From NCBI GenBank assembly GCA_930367205.1, contig OV884011.1:169209226-169273225 (forward strand): DNA of 64,000 nt. Reading direction: 5' to 3'. Every line of letters starts with the position of its first letter. Positions within the stretch are counted from its first letter, which is position 1. The DNA comes from Acanthosoma haemorrhoidale (Eukaryota; Arthropoda; Insecta; Hemiptera; Acanthosomatidae). The notes beneath the pieces are model-generated. The model did no database searches. It saw nothing but the letters and a program-made list of their open reading frames with translations, and had not been told where the DNA came from. This document shows positions 25,201 through 35,260 of the stretch, piece by piece. Made by a program: the position numbers and the translations under genes.

Positions 25201-28200
25201 TGACTTGCAAGAAGAAATTTTTATAAAGGCAAAAAACGTTTATTTATAAGTCGACTAATAAGTAAAGTACACTTTGAAATTATATTGTACCCAATTTTGA
25301 AGATGTTATCAGGAATCAATGCATTAATGAAATGTTTAACATGGCTAAAATATGATCATGGTGTATTTGCTACTTATGCGAATAAGTAAATCTGTTTCAA
25401 AAATAGCTATTTTAAATGCAATCACAAAAAAGTAAAATAATAACAATGTAGCAGGCAAACTAACTTCATGCTTTGTACTTTGATGATATTTAAGACAAAG
25501 GCTATTTATCACTTGCAATATTTTGAGTTTGAATGCTTTTAGAGAACTTACTCCATTTTAAACCAAATTGTGCAATTCATAAAAACTAACAAAATTTAAA
25601 TAGATTATAGGAGATTGATAAGAGTTAATGTAGTATGTAGTTTTTACTCTTAATGATTTTACTGGGACAATTACAAACTTTTTGTTCCATTTTTAAAATA
25701 ATTATTATAAACAGGGATGTTTCAAGATCCTTGTCTTTTTGTGTGAATAACATTCATTCTTATATTCTTCAATACTATTATAGCTGACATATGATTTGGA
25801 CATGTGCAGTATGCACATACGTATGTTGTGTACTGGTGGGTTTGAAAAGGATAGGATTGGGCCTGGAACAAGGTCCAGTGTGCCTAGAGGGGGAAACTGA
25901 ATGCCTACTTAAACAAAGTAGTGCACCAGTTTAGAAAACAAATTAAAGATTGTAAACAAAATCCTGGAACTGCCAATATGAGATAATCAGTAGGTTTGGT
26001 ATGCAATGTTCCACCACAGGTAAGCTTTTTTACATAATAACAATATTGATCATTTATAAAAATGATCATAAAAATGTCAGGTAAATTTTTTTTATTAGTT
26101 ATTTATTGTACTGGGATATTTAAATAAGCATATTTTTGGTAAGAACATTAGCTTGGTGTTTATTGTAACAGTTTCTGGCACAAAATTCTGGTACTATGAA
26201 AGCATTAATGATATTGAGTACCAATGGCCAATGGTAGAATTTTGAATAGATAAATTATTAATAAGAAAAATTTTAACTAAAGGAATTTTATGAGGACTTC
26301 TTTCATGAGAAATTCTTCCAAAACAAGTAATAATTTTTTCTCCCAATAAAAAAAAAGTTGATAATTAACTGCATATTTTTAAAAAATATATAAAACAGGA
26401 AAATACAGGTAAGATAAAAGTGAAAAAAACCTTGAGCATCACTGCACTTTATTGTAGAATCTTTATCATGTCACCAGAATAAATATTTAATGAATATGTT
26501 ATCTTATGTAGGTATTAAAATATATTTATATATGTATATATATAATATTACCGACAATTTAGAAGCCTTTACTTCCATCTTGTTAATAACATTTTGTGAA
26601 ATGAAATGAAAAGTTATATCATTGATATATAAATTTGAGGGTTTATAGTTAGTTTATTAGTTAAATATAAAACTATTCAATGTTTTTAAAAAATCACAAG
26701 TAATAAACTTTTTAAATATTAATATAAAACTATTAATAACATAACAAAAATATTGTAGTCTATCATTAATAACTTTCATAACAATTAAAACAGTCACTGT
26801 TTTTTCTTTCTTTAATCTAAATATTAACACAATCAAATTGTTTTAGTTTAAGGCTGAACTTCAATAAGAAAATAACAAGCTAAGTATATTTATTAATTAA
26901 TATTATCTCCAGTTAGTTATTAGTCTTTTGTTATTCATATTTCACCCGTAATGAAAATTTGGTGGAGGAGGATTTTGGAAATTCGCGGGCTGGTGTTGTT
27001 GCTGTTGGAGCGGGAACCGCTTATCATGCTGGGCTCTGTTCTGGCGGTGGTAAACACTTTTATGGTTGCGGAGGCTACTAATGGTTCGGTAGCGCTTGTG
27101 GCAAATGTCGCACGTGTAACCGTGGTCGTTGTTGGGGCGCTGACAAGCAACCGGTCGGCCCGGCCTCTGCCAAACCCCTGCAACATCGACCCAACAGAAC
27201 TTTAGTACGACATTTACCCCGATTTATCAATTAGTACCGTTCATTACTTTAGTAAAAATTATATGCTTATATTTTAGTAATGTTATTAGTAAATATGAAA
27301 AAATTTAATTAATTGATTAATTTAAAGGTAAACAAATTTAAAAAATGATTCTTATAATCATTAGTTCATTTATTTTTTCAACTTTTTGTTTTCGTTTTTG
27401 TTTTATATACTTTGCTTAAAACACCAATAAATTAATAAAAAGAAAAAAAATTGTCTGGCTAGAATAATTTTTTTTCTTCTTTATTAATTAAAATATATAA
27501 AAATGCAAACACTTTTCATTTCCAATTCAAGCCAATAAATAATAAAAATAAAATACCAAACAATTTTTTTTTCATTCTGGTGACATTTGACTGGATAAAT
27601 ATTTTATTCTCTTTTTTTCAGAACTAAACTGATAATAGAATAATTATTTTTTCATGCAAATAAGAACAAATAGGATAAAAAAAAATGTCAATTCTTAACA
27701 CTACTAAAAGCACATAGGAAAAACATTTATTATGAGGTATAGTAGCATAGAAATTGTATGAAGAGAAAAGCTTGCAAAAAAACTGACCTTGTGATGAAGT
27801 TCCAGCAAGACCATCCGAATTACCAAGAGAGTGTGCTTGATTATTTAAACCTAAAACAAAAACAGAGAACGGATAGTAATAGAAATAATTAATTGGTAAA
27901 GTTATATTAATAAAGTCTTTAACTTAACAAGATAATTTAAAGAGACGAGCATTTATTTTTTTTTTTAGTTGAAAAACTTAAATGTTAATCTACGATTATT
28001 GAGTTAGGAAGTTAATCTACTTGAAAATTACTCTAAAAAATAGCACATACATTTTTTCTCTTTCTTTAAATATCAGTTATGTTTTAAAGCTAATAATTTC
28101 TATTCATGCAATATGTGTAAATCAGTAGTAATAAAAAAATAGAAAACGTAAATTAAAATTTTGAAGTGAAATTTAAAAACCTAAACTTCTTTAACCTATT

Positions 28201-31200
28201 GGCTCAGTTATTAATTTAACAAAATTATAGATAATATTAATTCTAAGTAAGGTTAATCAAGTCATAATGCTTTTGAACATATTATCAAAGTTTATTTAAT
28301 GTTTTTCAATTGTGTTTGAAGTGTATATCACATACAATCATTAAATTTTATTATACCCAGTAGTAACATATTTTTAACCATTAAATAAATATGTTAATTA
28401 TTCTTTGTTTCTAAACAAATCAATTCTTATAAATATTGGGTTGACAAGAAAGTGATTTCGGTTTGCACCAGTAGTTAGCGTTATGTTTGTTTCGTTATTC
28501 TTTTGTCAATTTTAGAATTTTTTTCAAAAATAAGCATTTTCAACACATTTTACTTTTTTATTTTCATAAAGGCAAGAAAGCGGCTGACGCTCACAAAGAG
28601 ATATGTGAAGTTAATGGTGTTGATTTTTTAACAGAACACACATGTCGGAATTGGTTTAAAAAATTTCGTTCTGGAGATTTTCCACTGAAAGATGACCAAC
28701 GTTCTAGTTGGACCTTCTGAAGTCAATGATGGCCAAATGAAAGTCATAATTGAATCAAATCATCATACAACTGTGCGAGAGATGGGAAAAAAGTTAAATG
28801 TATCACACAACAATTGAAAATCATATAAGACGTCTTGGACTTGTTAAGAAGCTCGATATTTGGGTCCGCCAAGACAATGTGAGGCCTCACACATGTTTAA
28901 CAACACGTACGAAACTATTAGAGCTTGGTTGGGAAGTGATGTCACATCCCGCATTCCTGACCTTGCACCATTGGATTATCATTTATTTCGGAGTTTACAA
29001 AACTTCTTAAATGGTAAAAATTTCAGTAATAACGATGACCTCAAATTGCACTTGGTTTGAGTTTTTTGCTGATAAGGACCTGAAGTTGTATGAGCGTGGG
29101 ATCATGAAGTTACTAGAAAGATGGCAAAAGGTCATCGAACAGAATGGAAGATATTTGACTGATTAGAGTTCATTTTTTGTATAGAAAAAATTTAGTTTTA
29201 TTTCACACTAAAAAACCGAAATTACTTTTTTCCAACCTATTAGTGTACATGTGGGTTACCAAATGAGCAATGATATCTATATCAAATTTGGCATAAATAT
29301 TGATCAATATTTTTAAAAAATACCATGGGAATTAGAGGGATTATGGCACATCACAATATTACATCCATCTTTTGTATTAAATTTTGGTACTATTTGAAAA
29401 AAAAATATAATTTTACCACTTCCATGTAATACATTTTGATTTTTGAAATGTTGGGATTTTTTCGAAAGTTTGAAAAAGTGTAGATTTGTTTTTTTCAATC
29501 CATGAATTTACCCAGTTAATATGGCTTATTTACTAGTATGTGATGCAATTAAAGAGCCCATGTAACCCAAGCAAGTTTATTATAAGTTTAAAATATTGAA
29601 AATGGTTAGTATTTTTTATTCTATAATAGAATATGCTGTATAATTCGAGGAATGCTGTAAATCAAGGAAAATATAATAATTGTTTTAACATTATTAATTC
29701 TTTGAACACTTTTCTTTTGTTAAAATCTGATTTGATGACATATCCATTTTAATGAATATTTTATTCAATGAGTTCCAATCTTTTGAGTTATGTTTAAATT
29801 TGGAAAAGAGGTTTCATATGCATGCCAACAAACAGCACTACATTGAATTATCTGTGTATAGTGAGAATCATATCTATTTAAATATTTGTTACTGGACAGG
29901 ATAAATAGAAAAAATAATTATTTTTTATTAATAAGAAGTCAAATGTTACTTTTTGAAAACTAAAATAAATGCATCATTTTATAATTATGATGGAAGGAAC
30001 ATTCTTCAAAATATTGTTTTCATTTTTTCTTATTTCCTAAAAGTAATCTTGGTATAATAAAAAATAATTATTTTTATCATATTTATTTTGCTTGATATTT
30101 AACCTGTAAATTAATATAATTTTGATTTTATTTACTTGGATAAAGATTATTTTAATTTAATTCTTAAAAAATTGATTGGTTTTATCTAATAATTAATATC
30201 ATTATTATCAAGAGGTAAAATATCCGTTTTTTTTTCTAGATAGTACAACCTCCCTTAATATGAAACTGTTTTTTTTCATAGATAATTTATTAACTGGATT
30301 CCTTTGTAAGTTCTAAATTATTACTTTATAAAATAGTTTTAATCATTATTTATTGTTAAGTTTAAATAATGTGTTAATGATTGCAAATTTTAATCATTAC
30401 AATTTTCACGATAGTTTATTGAATTAAATGATATCATTCAAAGATATGTTAGTTTCTGTTTGATGTTACAATTTTAATTTGCAAAAATTTTTATATTTTT
30501 ATTAAATTTTATACCAGAAGATGCCTAAAAGGTGAAGTGTTGAATTGAAGGGTTTGCTGCAAAAAGGAGGTAGCTCCATCCCATAGCTGTTGGGAGTTAG
30601 AAACACTTTCTTGTCTCAAAAAAAAACCTCTTTTATTTGGCACAAAAAGGATGCAGCTCCAATCGTAATATGTAAACACCATAATTGAAAGTAAGCAACA
30701 ACAATATTTTTACATAACTTAAAATTTGAATTTTTTAAACGTTTTGTTTGGTTTCCCAACAAATGGAAAAATTGGAGCTACCTCCTTTTTGCAGCAAACC
30801 CTTCAATTGTTAAATATGATCATATGAATAAAAAATAATTAAAGGGAATCTATCTAGAAAATTATTTTTCTAAAACCGAAGTTCAATTAAATGTTTCTTT
30901 TGGAATGGTAATGTTATTATTTTGATTTTTATGTTTACTACTTAATTTAATTTAGTGAATTCAGTACTCTATCTCTATTAATCCATATACTTTATCTACA
31001 CATGAACTAATTTTATGTTATTATTACCAGCTAAGGAGTCCGCTGCAAGGGCTGCTGCCATACTGAACTGAAAACCAGGCCCTGCAAATAGCTTTGAATC
31101 GAGGTAATTGTGGGCGCTTGGCATGGAGTCATCGTGGTCTGGCAGTTGTGGAGGCAGATGAGGCGGTCCCGCCTCCATCTCCCCTCCAGAGTCACCTGAG

Positions 31201-34001
31201 TCGTCTTTGTCATTTCCAATGTGTGGGGTCAGTTCTATTGGCTCAGGCTTGATGTCCGAACCGGCAGGGGATCCAATGTTTTTCTCTCGGCTGTTATTAT
31301 TGTTATTGTTGTTGTTATTATTATTTCCAGAGGTTGTCGAGAAATCCATAGGTGGCTCTTCCATGTCTCCAGCCATTAGTGGTGAGCGCTCTGGGTAACT
31401 GTTGTTGGGCTCATTCTTCGGTCTTTTCGGTAGGCTGCTGTCCTGTGAATGAAACACATGCAACACTGTTAAGACGAGAAAATTATAAAGTTTGTTAGAA
31501 GAGGTGTCAACTTTAGAATTTCAGTAAATAATATTGTTCTACCTCTTCAAAACTGCTTTCAGCAGGCTATACCTGTCAAGGCTGAAAGCAACTCAAGCTT
31601 GCACTGAAAAATATGCCTTCTCACTGTAGATTTGAACTATTGAAGAACCTCTATCATTGCAGACAGAATAACCAGAGTTAGGAAAATTTCATATTTGATA
31701 ATAAAATTTTTTATGCGCTAAGCAGTGACCTAATAAAGCTATGTTGATAGGAATGAGGAGGAGGGATATAAGTCAAACTGATGAGATGGATCTTAACAAA
31801 ATATAAGCAAATAAAAATAAATGAGTCTAAATGTTATATGTATGAAATCAATTTTAAATCTCATCATAAAATGGAACCAAGTGGTAATCCAAAATAAATT
31901 CTCTTTTTTATAGGTGTATGTGAGAGAAGCAAATAAAAAACACCTATTTCATTTTCAGGCAATTCCCACATACAATAGAATCAAAATATTAAAACATAGG
32001 GAACCTAAAAATAATATGTGACAATGACTACCAATATTCATACTTTGTATAATTTTAGCTTGTTGGGTGTGTTGAAGAGCCTTGGCTGACTCTTCGTGTA
32101 TATAACACTGGTGTACTGTCTTTTATAACCTTATGGAAAATATTTGTAGATATACCTTTAAACAATAGTACTATTTACTTATAAAATTCTTTAATTTATT
32201 TCATATTGAATTGTTGTATTTGAGACATACTTCTTTATTTAAATTTATGTTTGATTATAGTCAATTAATGGTTAGTTTGTCAATTAAAAGTTGAAAAGGG
32301 CATACATAGGCTGTTGAAAGTCCTTCCCTTGATGAGGTTGAAGAAGTGTATATACTGTTAATTAGTACGAATATAATTCCTATAAATATTACTTCCAACC
32401 TAAGATAGGAAAATGTGAAATGAATGCAGGAGTCACAACATTAAAATATTGTTTTGGTAATTACCTTTAAAATATAATTTTATTACAAGAAAATTACTTA
32501 TATTGAAGTTTTAAAGTTCAAGAAAACATTGATTTTTTTTTTCACTGAAGTTAGCATAAATAATTTGTTTATATGTTACAATCATTGGGAAAATACCTTT
32601 GCTTAGCCATTTTAATTTTTAGTATTTAATTGTGACCAAGAATTTTTCGCAGTATATATTTATAAATATAACTACATTTAATAACCATTAATAACATCAG
32701 TGAAACCTGAAAATTGTTTAATTTCCTATTTGGAAATTATTATATAAATTATAATAGGGAGACAATAAATCTTTAAGTAAATTAATACTTTTTTTTAATA
32801 GTGTGACTGTGACTTTTAAGCTTGTAAGACTGTGATTTTATTTTCTTGATAATTCATTCATTAAAAAAATCACCAAATCATTGGTATGATTTCAATGCTG
32901 ATTCAACGCAACATATAGGTATATTCACTGAATAACATAAAATAAAAAAAAATTGGTATGGGTATTGATGAAAAATATGGAATAAACTATGTATATGTAA
33001 AGCAAAAATAAAAGGAATAGCCAATATTTTTACTGTTATTTCTAAAAATATTTTATTCAAATTTGTAATATCTTTCAAACTAAATGATCAGTGTCGGTTG
33101 TGGAAGTGTAAAACTAAATATTTAAAGTGTTATTGTTTCTTTTACTTTTTTACAATGCTAAATTTGTAAAATTGTGTTTCAAGCTTGTAAAAATATATGT
33201 AATTTTAGTGTTTTATTTCAGAACATAGATATAAGATAGATCGTAAAAACAATGTGATGTTTGGTTGAATTGTTGATTGTGGTGTGATGTGTGAAAAAAA
33301 CCTCCATAAAAAACACAGCAACTAATAAATCTGTTAAAAATTACCTGGCTTTCTAGGTTTTCTGGTGTTGATACTGGCCTGTCACGGTGTTTGTACTGTG
33401 GTTTTCTAGGGTGGAGTGGAGATCCTCTACCATCAGGCAAATTAGCCCCTTTGTCCAAGCCCATCGAAACTGCCTATTATCCATAAAAACATGCATTTAA
33501 TAAAAACAACAACAATTATCAATCTGGGCCATAAATTTCTTATTAATATTTGAAAACTTACCCCACTTTGTTGTGTCAAGCCGCTGACACGGAGAACCTC
33601 AGCGGTCTTCAAAAATGAAGAAAGAGACCTCTGCCTGACGTTCACTTCACCATGGTAGATAAATTCGACCAGTGCATGCAAATCTTCAAACATTACATCT
33701 TGGAGCACTATCACAGGATGTTTACATGGAGTGCTCTAAAAAAACATTGTCCAAATAATTTAAGAAAAAACACTTAAAAAATACAAATAGATTAAAAAAA
33801 AAAAAAAATACAAACCTTAAGTAATTCCCTGAAATATGGGCTGCATGCTGACAAGACTACCCTGTGGGCCTTGAGGCTTTTCCCATCACATGCGAGTGTT
33901 ACATCCACAAAATCTTCATCGTCTCTTAAATTTTCAAAAGCTGATGTTATACTTGATTGGTAATTGTTCCACCGCAGGCAGAAGTGTTGCATATCACCCA
34001 T
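18952..34001 (-). CDS. br: Broad-Complex BTB / C2H2 zinc-finger transcription factor (whole gene)
   Basis: An ecdysone-response transcription factor of the BTB-zinc-finger family, nuclear, with metamorphic and nymphal roles known from other insects. Coding exons in order on the minus strand are 34001-33816, 33735-33562, 33473-33345, 31442-31028 and 27850-27788, then one of three terminal exons: 27177-26942, 23712-23465 or 19226-18952. Phases fit throughout: 0, 0, 0, then 1 before and after the microexon and at each terminal exon. The first two exons give the BTB domain beginning [15 protein letters not shown] and including [20 protein letters not shown], which identifies broad among BTB proteins. 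The linker is about 180 residues, much shorter than in Drosophila. Proteins with the microexon are about 400, 404 and 413 residues. Isoform choice is by alternative 3'-terminal exon, each with its own poly(A) site. Other finger exons known in some insects were not seen here; the Z numbering is not assigned. Confidence 0.93.
21211..21400. repeat. dispersed repeat, copy A of a direct pair
   Basis: Shares a long diverged match with 22361-22545: ATTCCTGGACAAAATTAGCT, then CAGTATGTAGATCTGCAT, then ATAAGACAG and GATCCCAGC in the same order and spacing, with small indels. Same orientation, about 1.15 kb apart. No coding capacity seen; probably fragments of one mobile element or a local duplication. 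Confidence 0.75.
22361..22545. repeat. dispersed repeat, copy B of a direct pair
   Basis: Partner of the copy at 21211-21400: ATTCTTGGACAAAATTAGCT, CAGTATGTAGATCTGCAT, ATAAGACAG and GATCCCAGC in the same order. Divergence is mostly substitutions and short indels, so the duplication is old. Confidence 0.75.
23465..23712 (-). CDS. br: broad alternative terminal exon, two-finger type (CVAC...CAIC)
   Basis: The acceptor TGCCGTAG precedes 23712, in phase 1; the exon completes a Gly codon then encodes LRKMFTC. Two C2H2 fingers follow: [17 protein letters not shown] then V-A-D-K-H, and [17 protein letters not shown] then I-Y-T-Y-H, both C-x2-C-x12-H-x4-H. A short Pro/Ala/His/Thr-rich tail ends PPTDVKF at a TAG/TAA-type stop beginning at 23467. 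The [12 protein letters not shown] and [19 protein letters not shown] signatures are strongly conserved in insect broad proteins. The internal ATG at 23701 is not the start: the frame and phase show it is spliced to the core. Confidence 0.93.
23713..26941 (-). other. br: broad intron / alternative 3' region between finger exons
   Basis: AT-rich sequence including the 3' UTR of the isoform ending at 26942; a minus-strand AATAAA lies at about 26890-26895. A small GC-richer patch at 24480-24600 and one near 25840-25900 were read on both strands and show no C2H2 pattern and no phase 1 exon. Confidence 0.5.
26942..27177 (-). CDS. br: broad alternative terminal exon with a single C2H2 finger
   Basis: The acceptor GATGTTGCAG precedes 27177, in phase 1; the exon completes a Gly codon and encodes [19 protein letters not shown], then one finger, [19 protein letters not shown] followed by K-S-V-Y-H (C-x2-C-x12-H-x4-H). 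The tail is rich in Gln, Pro and Asn, ending NFHYG and TGA at 26944-26942. The other two terminal exons carry paired fingers; here the place of the first finger is taken by an Arg/Pro-rich stretch with one Cys. The same finger start (CxxCHxRYRTxxSL) as the 19 kb exon supports membership in the broad finger set. The total protein would be about 400 residues. Confidence 0.82.
27178..27787 (-). other. br: broad intron
   Basis: AT-rich intron of about 610 bp between the microexon and the single-finger exon, with several poly-T/poly-A tracts. No first-finger exon was found in it. Confidence 0.6.
27788..27850 (-). CDS. br: broad 63-bp in-frame microexon
   Basis: Bounded by the acceptor TTGTTTTAG and a donor GTCAGT. 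It is exactly 21 codons long with phase 1 at both ends, so it can be included or skipped without shifting the frame. It encodes [20 protein letters not shown] between the core exon ending ...AADSLA and a finger exon. It is rich in Ser, Gly and Asn with no domain, a spacer between the BTB core and the fingers. The call rests on splice sites and phase; it was too short to stand out as an open frame. Confidence 0.8.
28436..29240 (+). mobile_element. internally deleted mariner element
   Basis: Imperfect terminal inverted repeats TTGGGTTGACAAGAAAGTGA (left) and, reading inward from the right, ATAGGTTGGAAAAAAGTAAT. TA dinucleotides flank both ends, as expected for a mariner target-site duplication. 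The length is about 0.8 kb against about 1.3 kb for full elements. It lies in a broad intron in the opposite orientation to the gene. Confidence 0.85.
28570..29165 (+). pseudogene. mariner transposase remnant
   Basis: The N-terminal helix-turn-helix region is recognisable ([15 protein letters not shown] and [20 protein letters not shown]), then in another frame [20 protein letters not shown], then [20 protein letters not shown] from the second catalytic Asp region. In a third frame comes [20 protein letters not shown] from the C-terminus. Stops and frameshifts separate these pieces, and a large part of the catalytic core between the HTH linker and the QDN block is missing. It cannot encode an active transposase. 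Confidence 0.88.
30543..30809. mobile_element. MITE with long perfect terminal inverted repeats
   Basis: The left end GAATTGAAGGGTTTGCTGCA and its continuation AAAAGGAGGTAGCTCC are repeated in inverted form at the right end (GGAGCTACCTCCTTTTTGCA then GCAAACCCTTCAATT). The arms are about 36 bp and essentially perfect; the element is about 267 bp with no coding capacity. An internal partial copy of the same motif (AAAAAGGATGCAGCTCCAAT at about 30643-30662) suggests nested arms. The near-identity of the arms implies a fairly recent insertion into the broad intron. Confidence 0.8.
31028..31442 (-). CDS. br: broad linker exon 5
   Basis: The acceptor TTTCATTCACAG precedes 31442 (phase 0) and the donor GTAATA follows 31028 (phase 1). 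It encodes 138 codons plus one base, from [20 protein letters not shown] to ...[10 protein letters not shown]. Features include an 11-residue Asn tract (mixed AAT/AAC codons), a sumoylation-type motif IKPE within DIKPEPIEL, an acidic/Gly stretch ([15 protein letters not shown]) and a Pro/His/Leu region. This is the low-complexity core between BTB and fingers that varies among insects. The open frame continues past the donor for a few codons, but phase with downstream exons fixes the end at 31028. Confidence 0.88.
31443..33344 (-). other. br: broad intron
   Basis: A 1.9 kb AT-rich intron. No other exon, repeat or RNA gene was recognised. Confidence 0.6.
33345..33473 (-). CDS. br: broad linker exon 4
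   Basis: 43 codons, phase 0 at both ends (acceptor ATAATAG, donor GTAATT after CAG). It encodes [20 protein letters not shown] and ends STPENLESQ. It is basic and Pro-rich with several His/Arg/Lys. The alternative acceptor three bases further in (GGCAG) would put the frame into stops, so the TAG acceptor is chosen. It directly follows the BTB domain. Confidence 0.85.
33562..33735 (-). CDS. br: broad exon 3, C-terminal half of BTB domain
   Basis: 58 codons, phase 0 at both ends (acceptor TTTTTTTAG, donor GTAAGT). It begins [20 protein letters not shown] and continues [12 protein letters not shown] to [20 protein letters not shown], the conserved second half of the insect BTB (BTB-zf, GAGA/tramtrack type) and the broad-specific boundary. 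The BTB domain mediates dimerisation and corepressor contact in this family. Confidence 0.95.
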
Positions 34002-34006
34002 TGTCC
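33816..34006 (-). CDS. br: broad exon 2, start codon and N-terminal half of BTB domain
   Basis: The acceptor TTTCTTTGTAG is followed by five untranslated bases and the ATG at 34001. 62 codons run to the donor after AAG (GTTTGT, phase 0). The protein starts [20 protein letters not shown] and includes [20 protein letters not shown] and the [11 protein letters not shown] helix, the hallmark of the insect TTK-type BTB. The start matches the common broad start a few residues before QHFCLRWNN. Confidence 0.96.
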
Positions 34007-34815
34007 CTACAAAGAAAAATTAAAATATACAATTTGTATAGATGTATGTTTGTTGTAATATTTCATATTTTTATAATAAGCATACATTCATAATGGATTG
34101 TTGTTTTTTTTTTCAATTTCAGGTGAAATAGGGACTAAAAATTCTTTTAATTATAAATTATAATTTGATTCAATTATCATTACTTTAATCATCATAATGG
34201 TCTATTTTCCTTTAGAGTAAAAATCAATTTATAGCAGCATTGTAATTTTAATTATCACCTAGTAGGTCAAATGGTTCTTCATTTAGATTAAATTATTTTT
34301 TTTTTAAAGTTTTTATCAAATGCTGTGAGCAATAAGCTCCTCAGCTGTAGCGAAAAAGATAACAGAGATAGTAGAATTAAATTCTTATTAAACATGGACA
34401 GTTAAAAAATTCTAGCACTGAAAGCAATAATGAAATTTTGGAGCTTGTATCTCCTCCTACACGTCAAAATATAAACGGTTTTCGAATAAAAATTAGATTT
34501 ATGATTGAATAAAACATAAACATCATCTCTCCGAACGATTGTTTTGATAGAAAATTGGCCAGGATTCAAAATAAATTTTGGTTTGAAGGGATAAATTATT
34601 GACGTGCTCCCTACAGGAAACAGAATGGGAATCACGGTGTTCTTATCAGGGAGTTGTTATCAAAATAGAAAACTAGTTGGAGCAGGTGTTTTACACTATT
34701 AAGGCACATTATGGAAGGGAAAATCAATCAAATAAAAGAATAAAAGCAGAACAGGAAGTGGATAAAACACTCTATAGAAGGCATACAACACAAACAACAA
34801 CACATGACTATTTAC
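34007..34815 (-). other. br: probable broad 5' UTR intron
   Basis: If the donor at 34816 is used (GAGAG then GTAAAT on the minus strand) this is an 809-bp intron between the untranslated first exon and the exon carrying the start codon. AT-rich; no coding frame of note. Confidence 0.4.
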
Positions 34816-35260
34816 CTCTCATTGATTCTGCCGTTTCCTCCACTTTTCCTAATTTCTGATATGACTAGAATAAAAAAATAAATAATACTTCTAAATATTT
34901 TCTCTCTTTTTCTATTTTTTTTTTGTATTTATGTGTTAATAAAGATCACAGAAATAGTTTGTTGACCATTGTCGTATGGTTTTCGTGAGAGGTGACGGCC
35001 GGTAAGTCATGCGCCCGGGTGGAGAGACGCACTGCTCGCGAGTGGGACTCGGATGCTCTGGTGCTGAGTGCGTGGCGCCGCGCAGTACAGCTCTGCTTGA
35101 GCCTGATGCTTGATGCTTGCTGCTTGATTCCTGTCGTAGCCGGCTCACATACCCGGGCACACACCACCGCCAACTGACCCCGCCGCCTCCTCCTCTCTCA
35201 CTGACTCCCGCGCGCAACTCTCTCTCTCTTCTCTCTCGCCTCTTCTCTCTATCTCCGATA
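34816..35260 (-). promoter_or_regulatory. br: CpG-rich, GAGA-rich leader: probable broad promoter and untranslated first exon
   Basis: The region 34980-35260 is strikingly GC- and CpG-rich relative to its surroundings. On the minus strand it holds a long GAGAG tract (35212-35260), a binding motif for GAGA factor in insects. Initiator-like TCAGTT (minus strand, 35172-35177) and TCAGTG lie just downstream of the GAGA tract. A minus-strand donor (AGAG then GTAAAT at 34816/34815) could splice to the acceptor at 34006, five bases before the broad ATG. Position, orientation and motif content fit a first exon of broad; the start site itself is inferred. Several upstream ATGs with short frames are present. 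Confidence 0.5.

Larger units (their letters stand above)
27851..31027 (-). other. br: broad intron containing a dead mariner and a MITE
   Basis: A 3.2 kb AT-rich intron. It holds the mariner remnant at 28436-29240 and the inverted-repeat element at 30543-30809 (both listed separately). No other exon-like stretch was seen. Confidence 0.6.

Noticed and set aside
26935..27205. Long frames on both strands over the single-finger exon
   Set aside because: Shadows of the true minus-strand frame, which contains the C2H2 finger.
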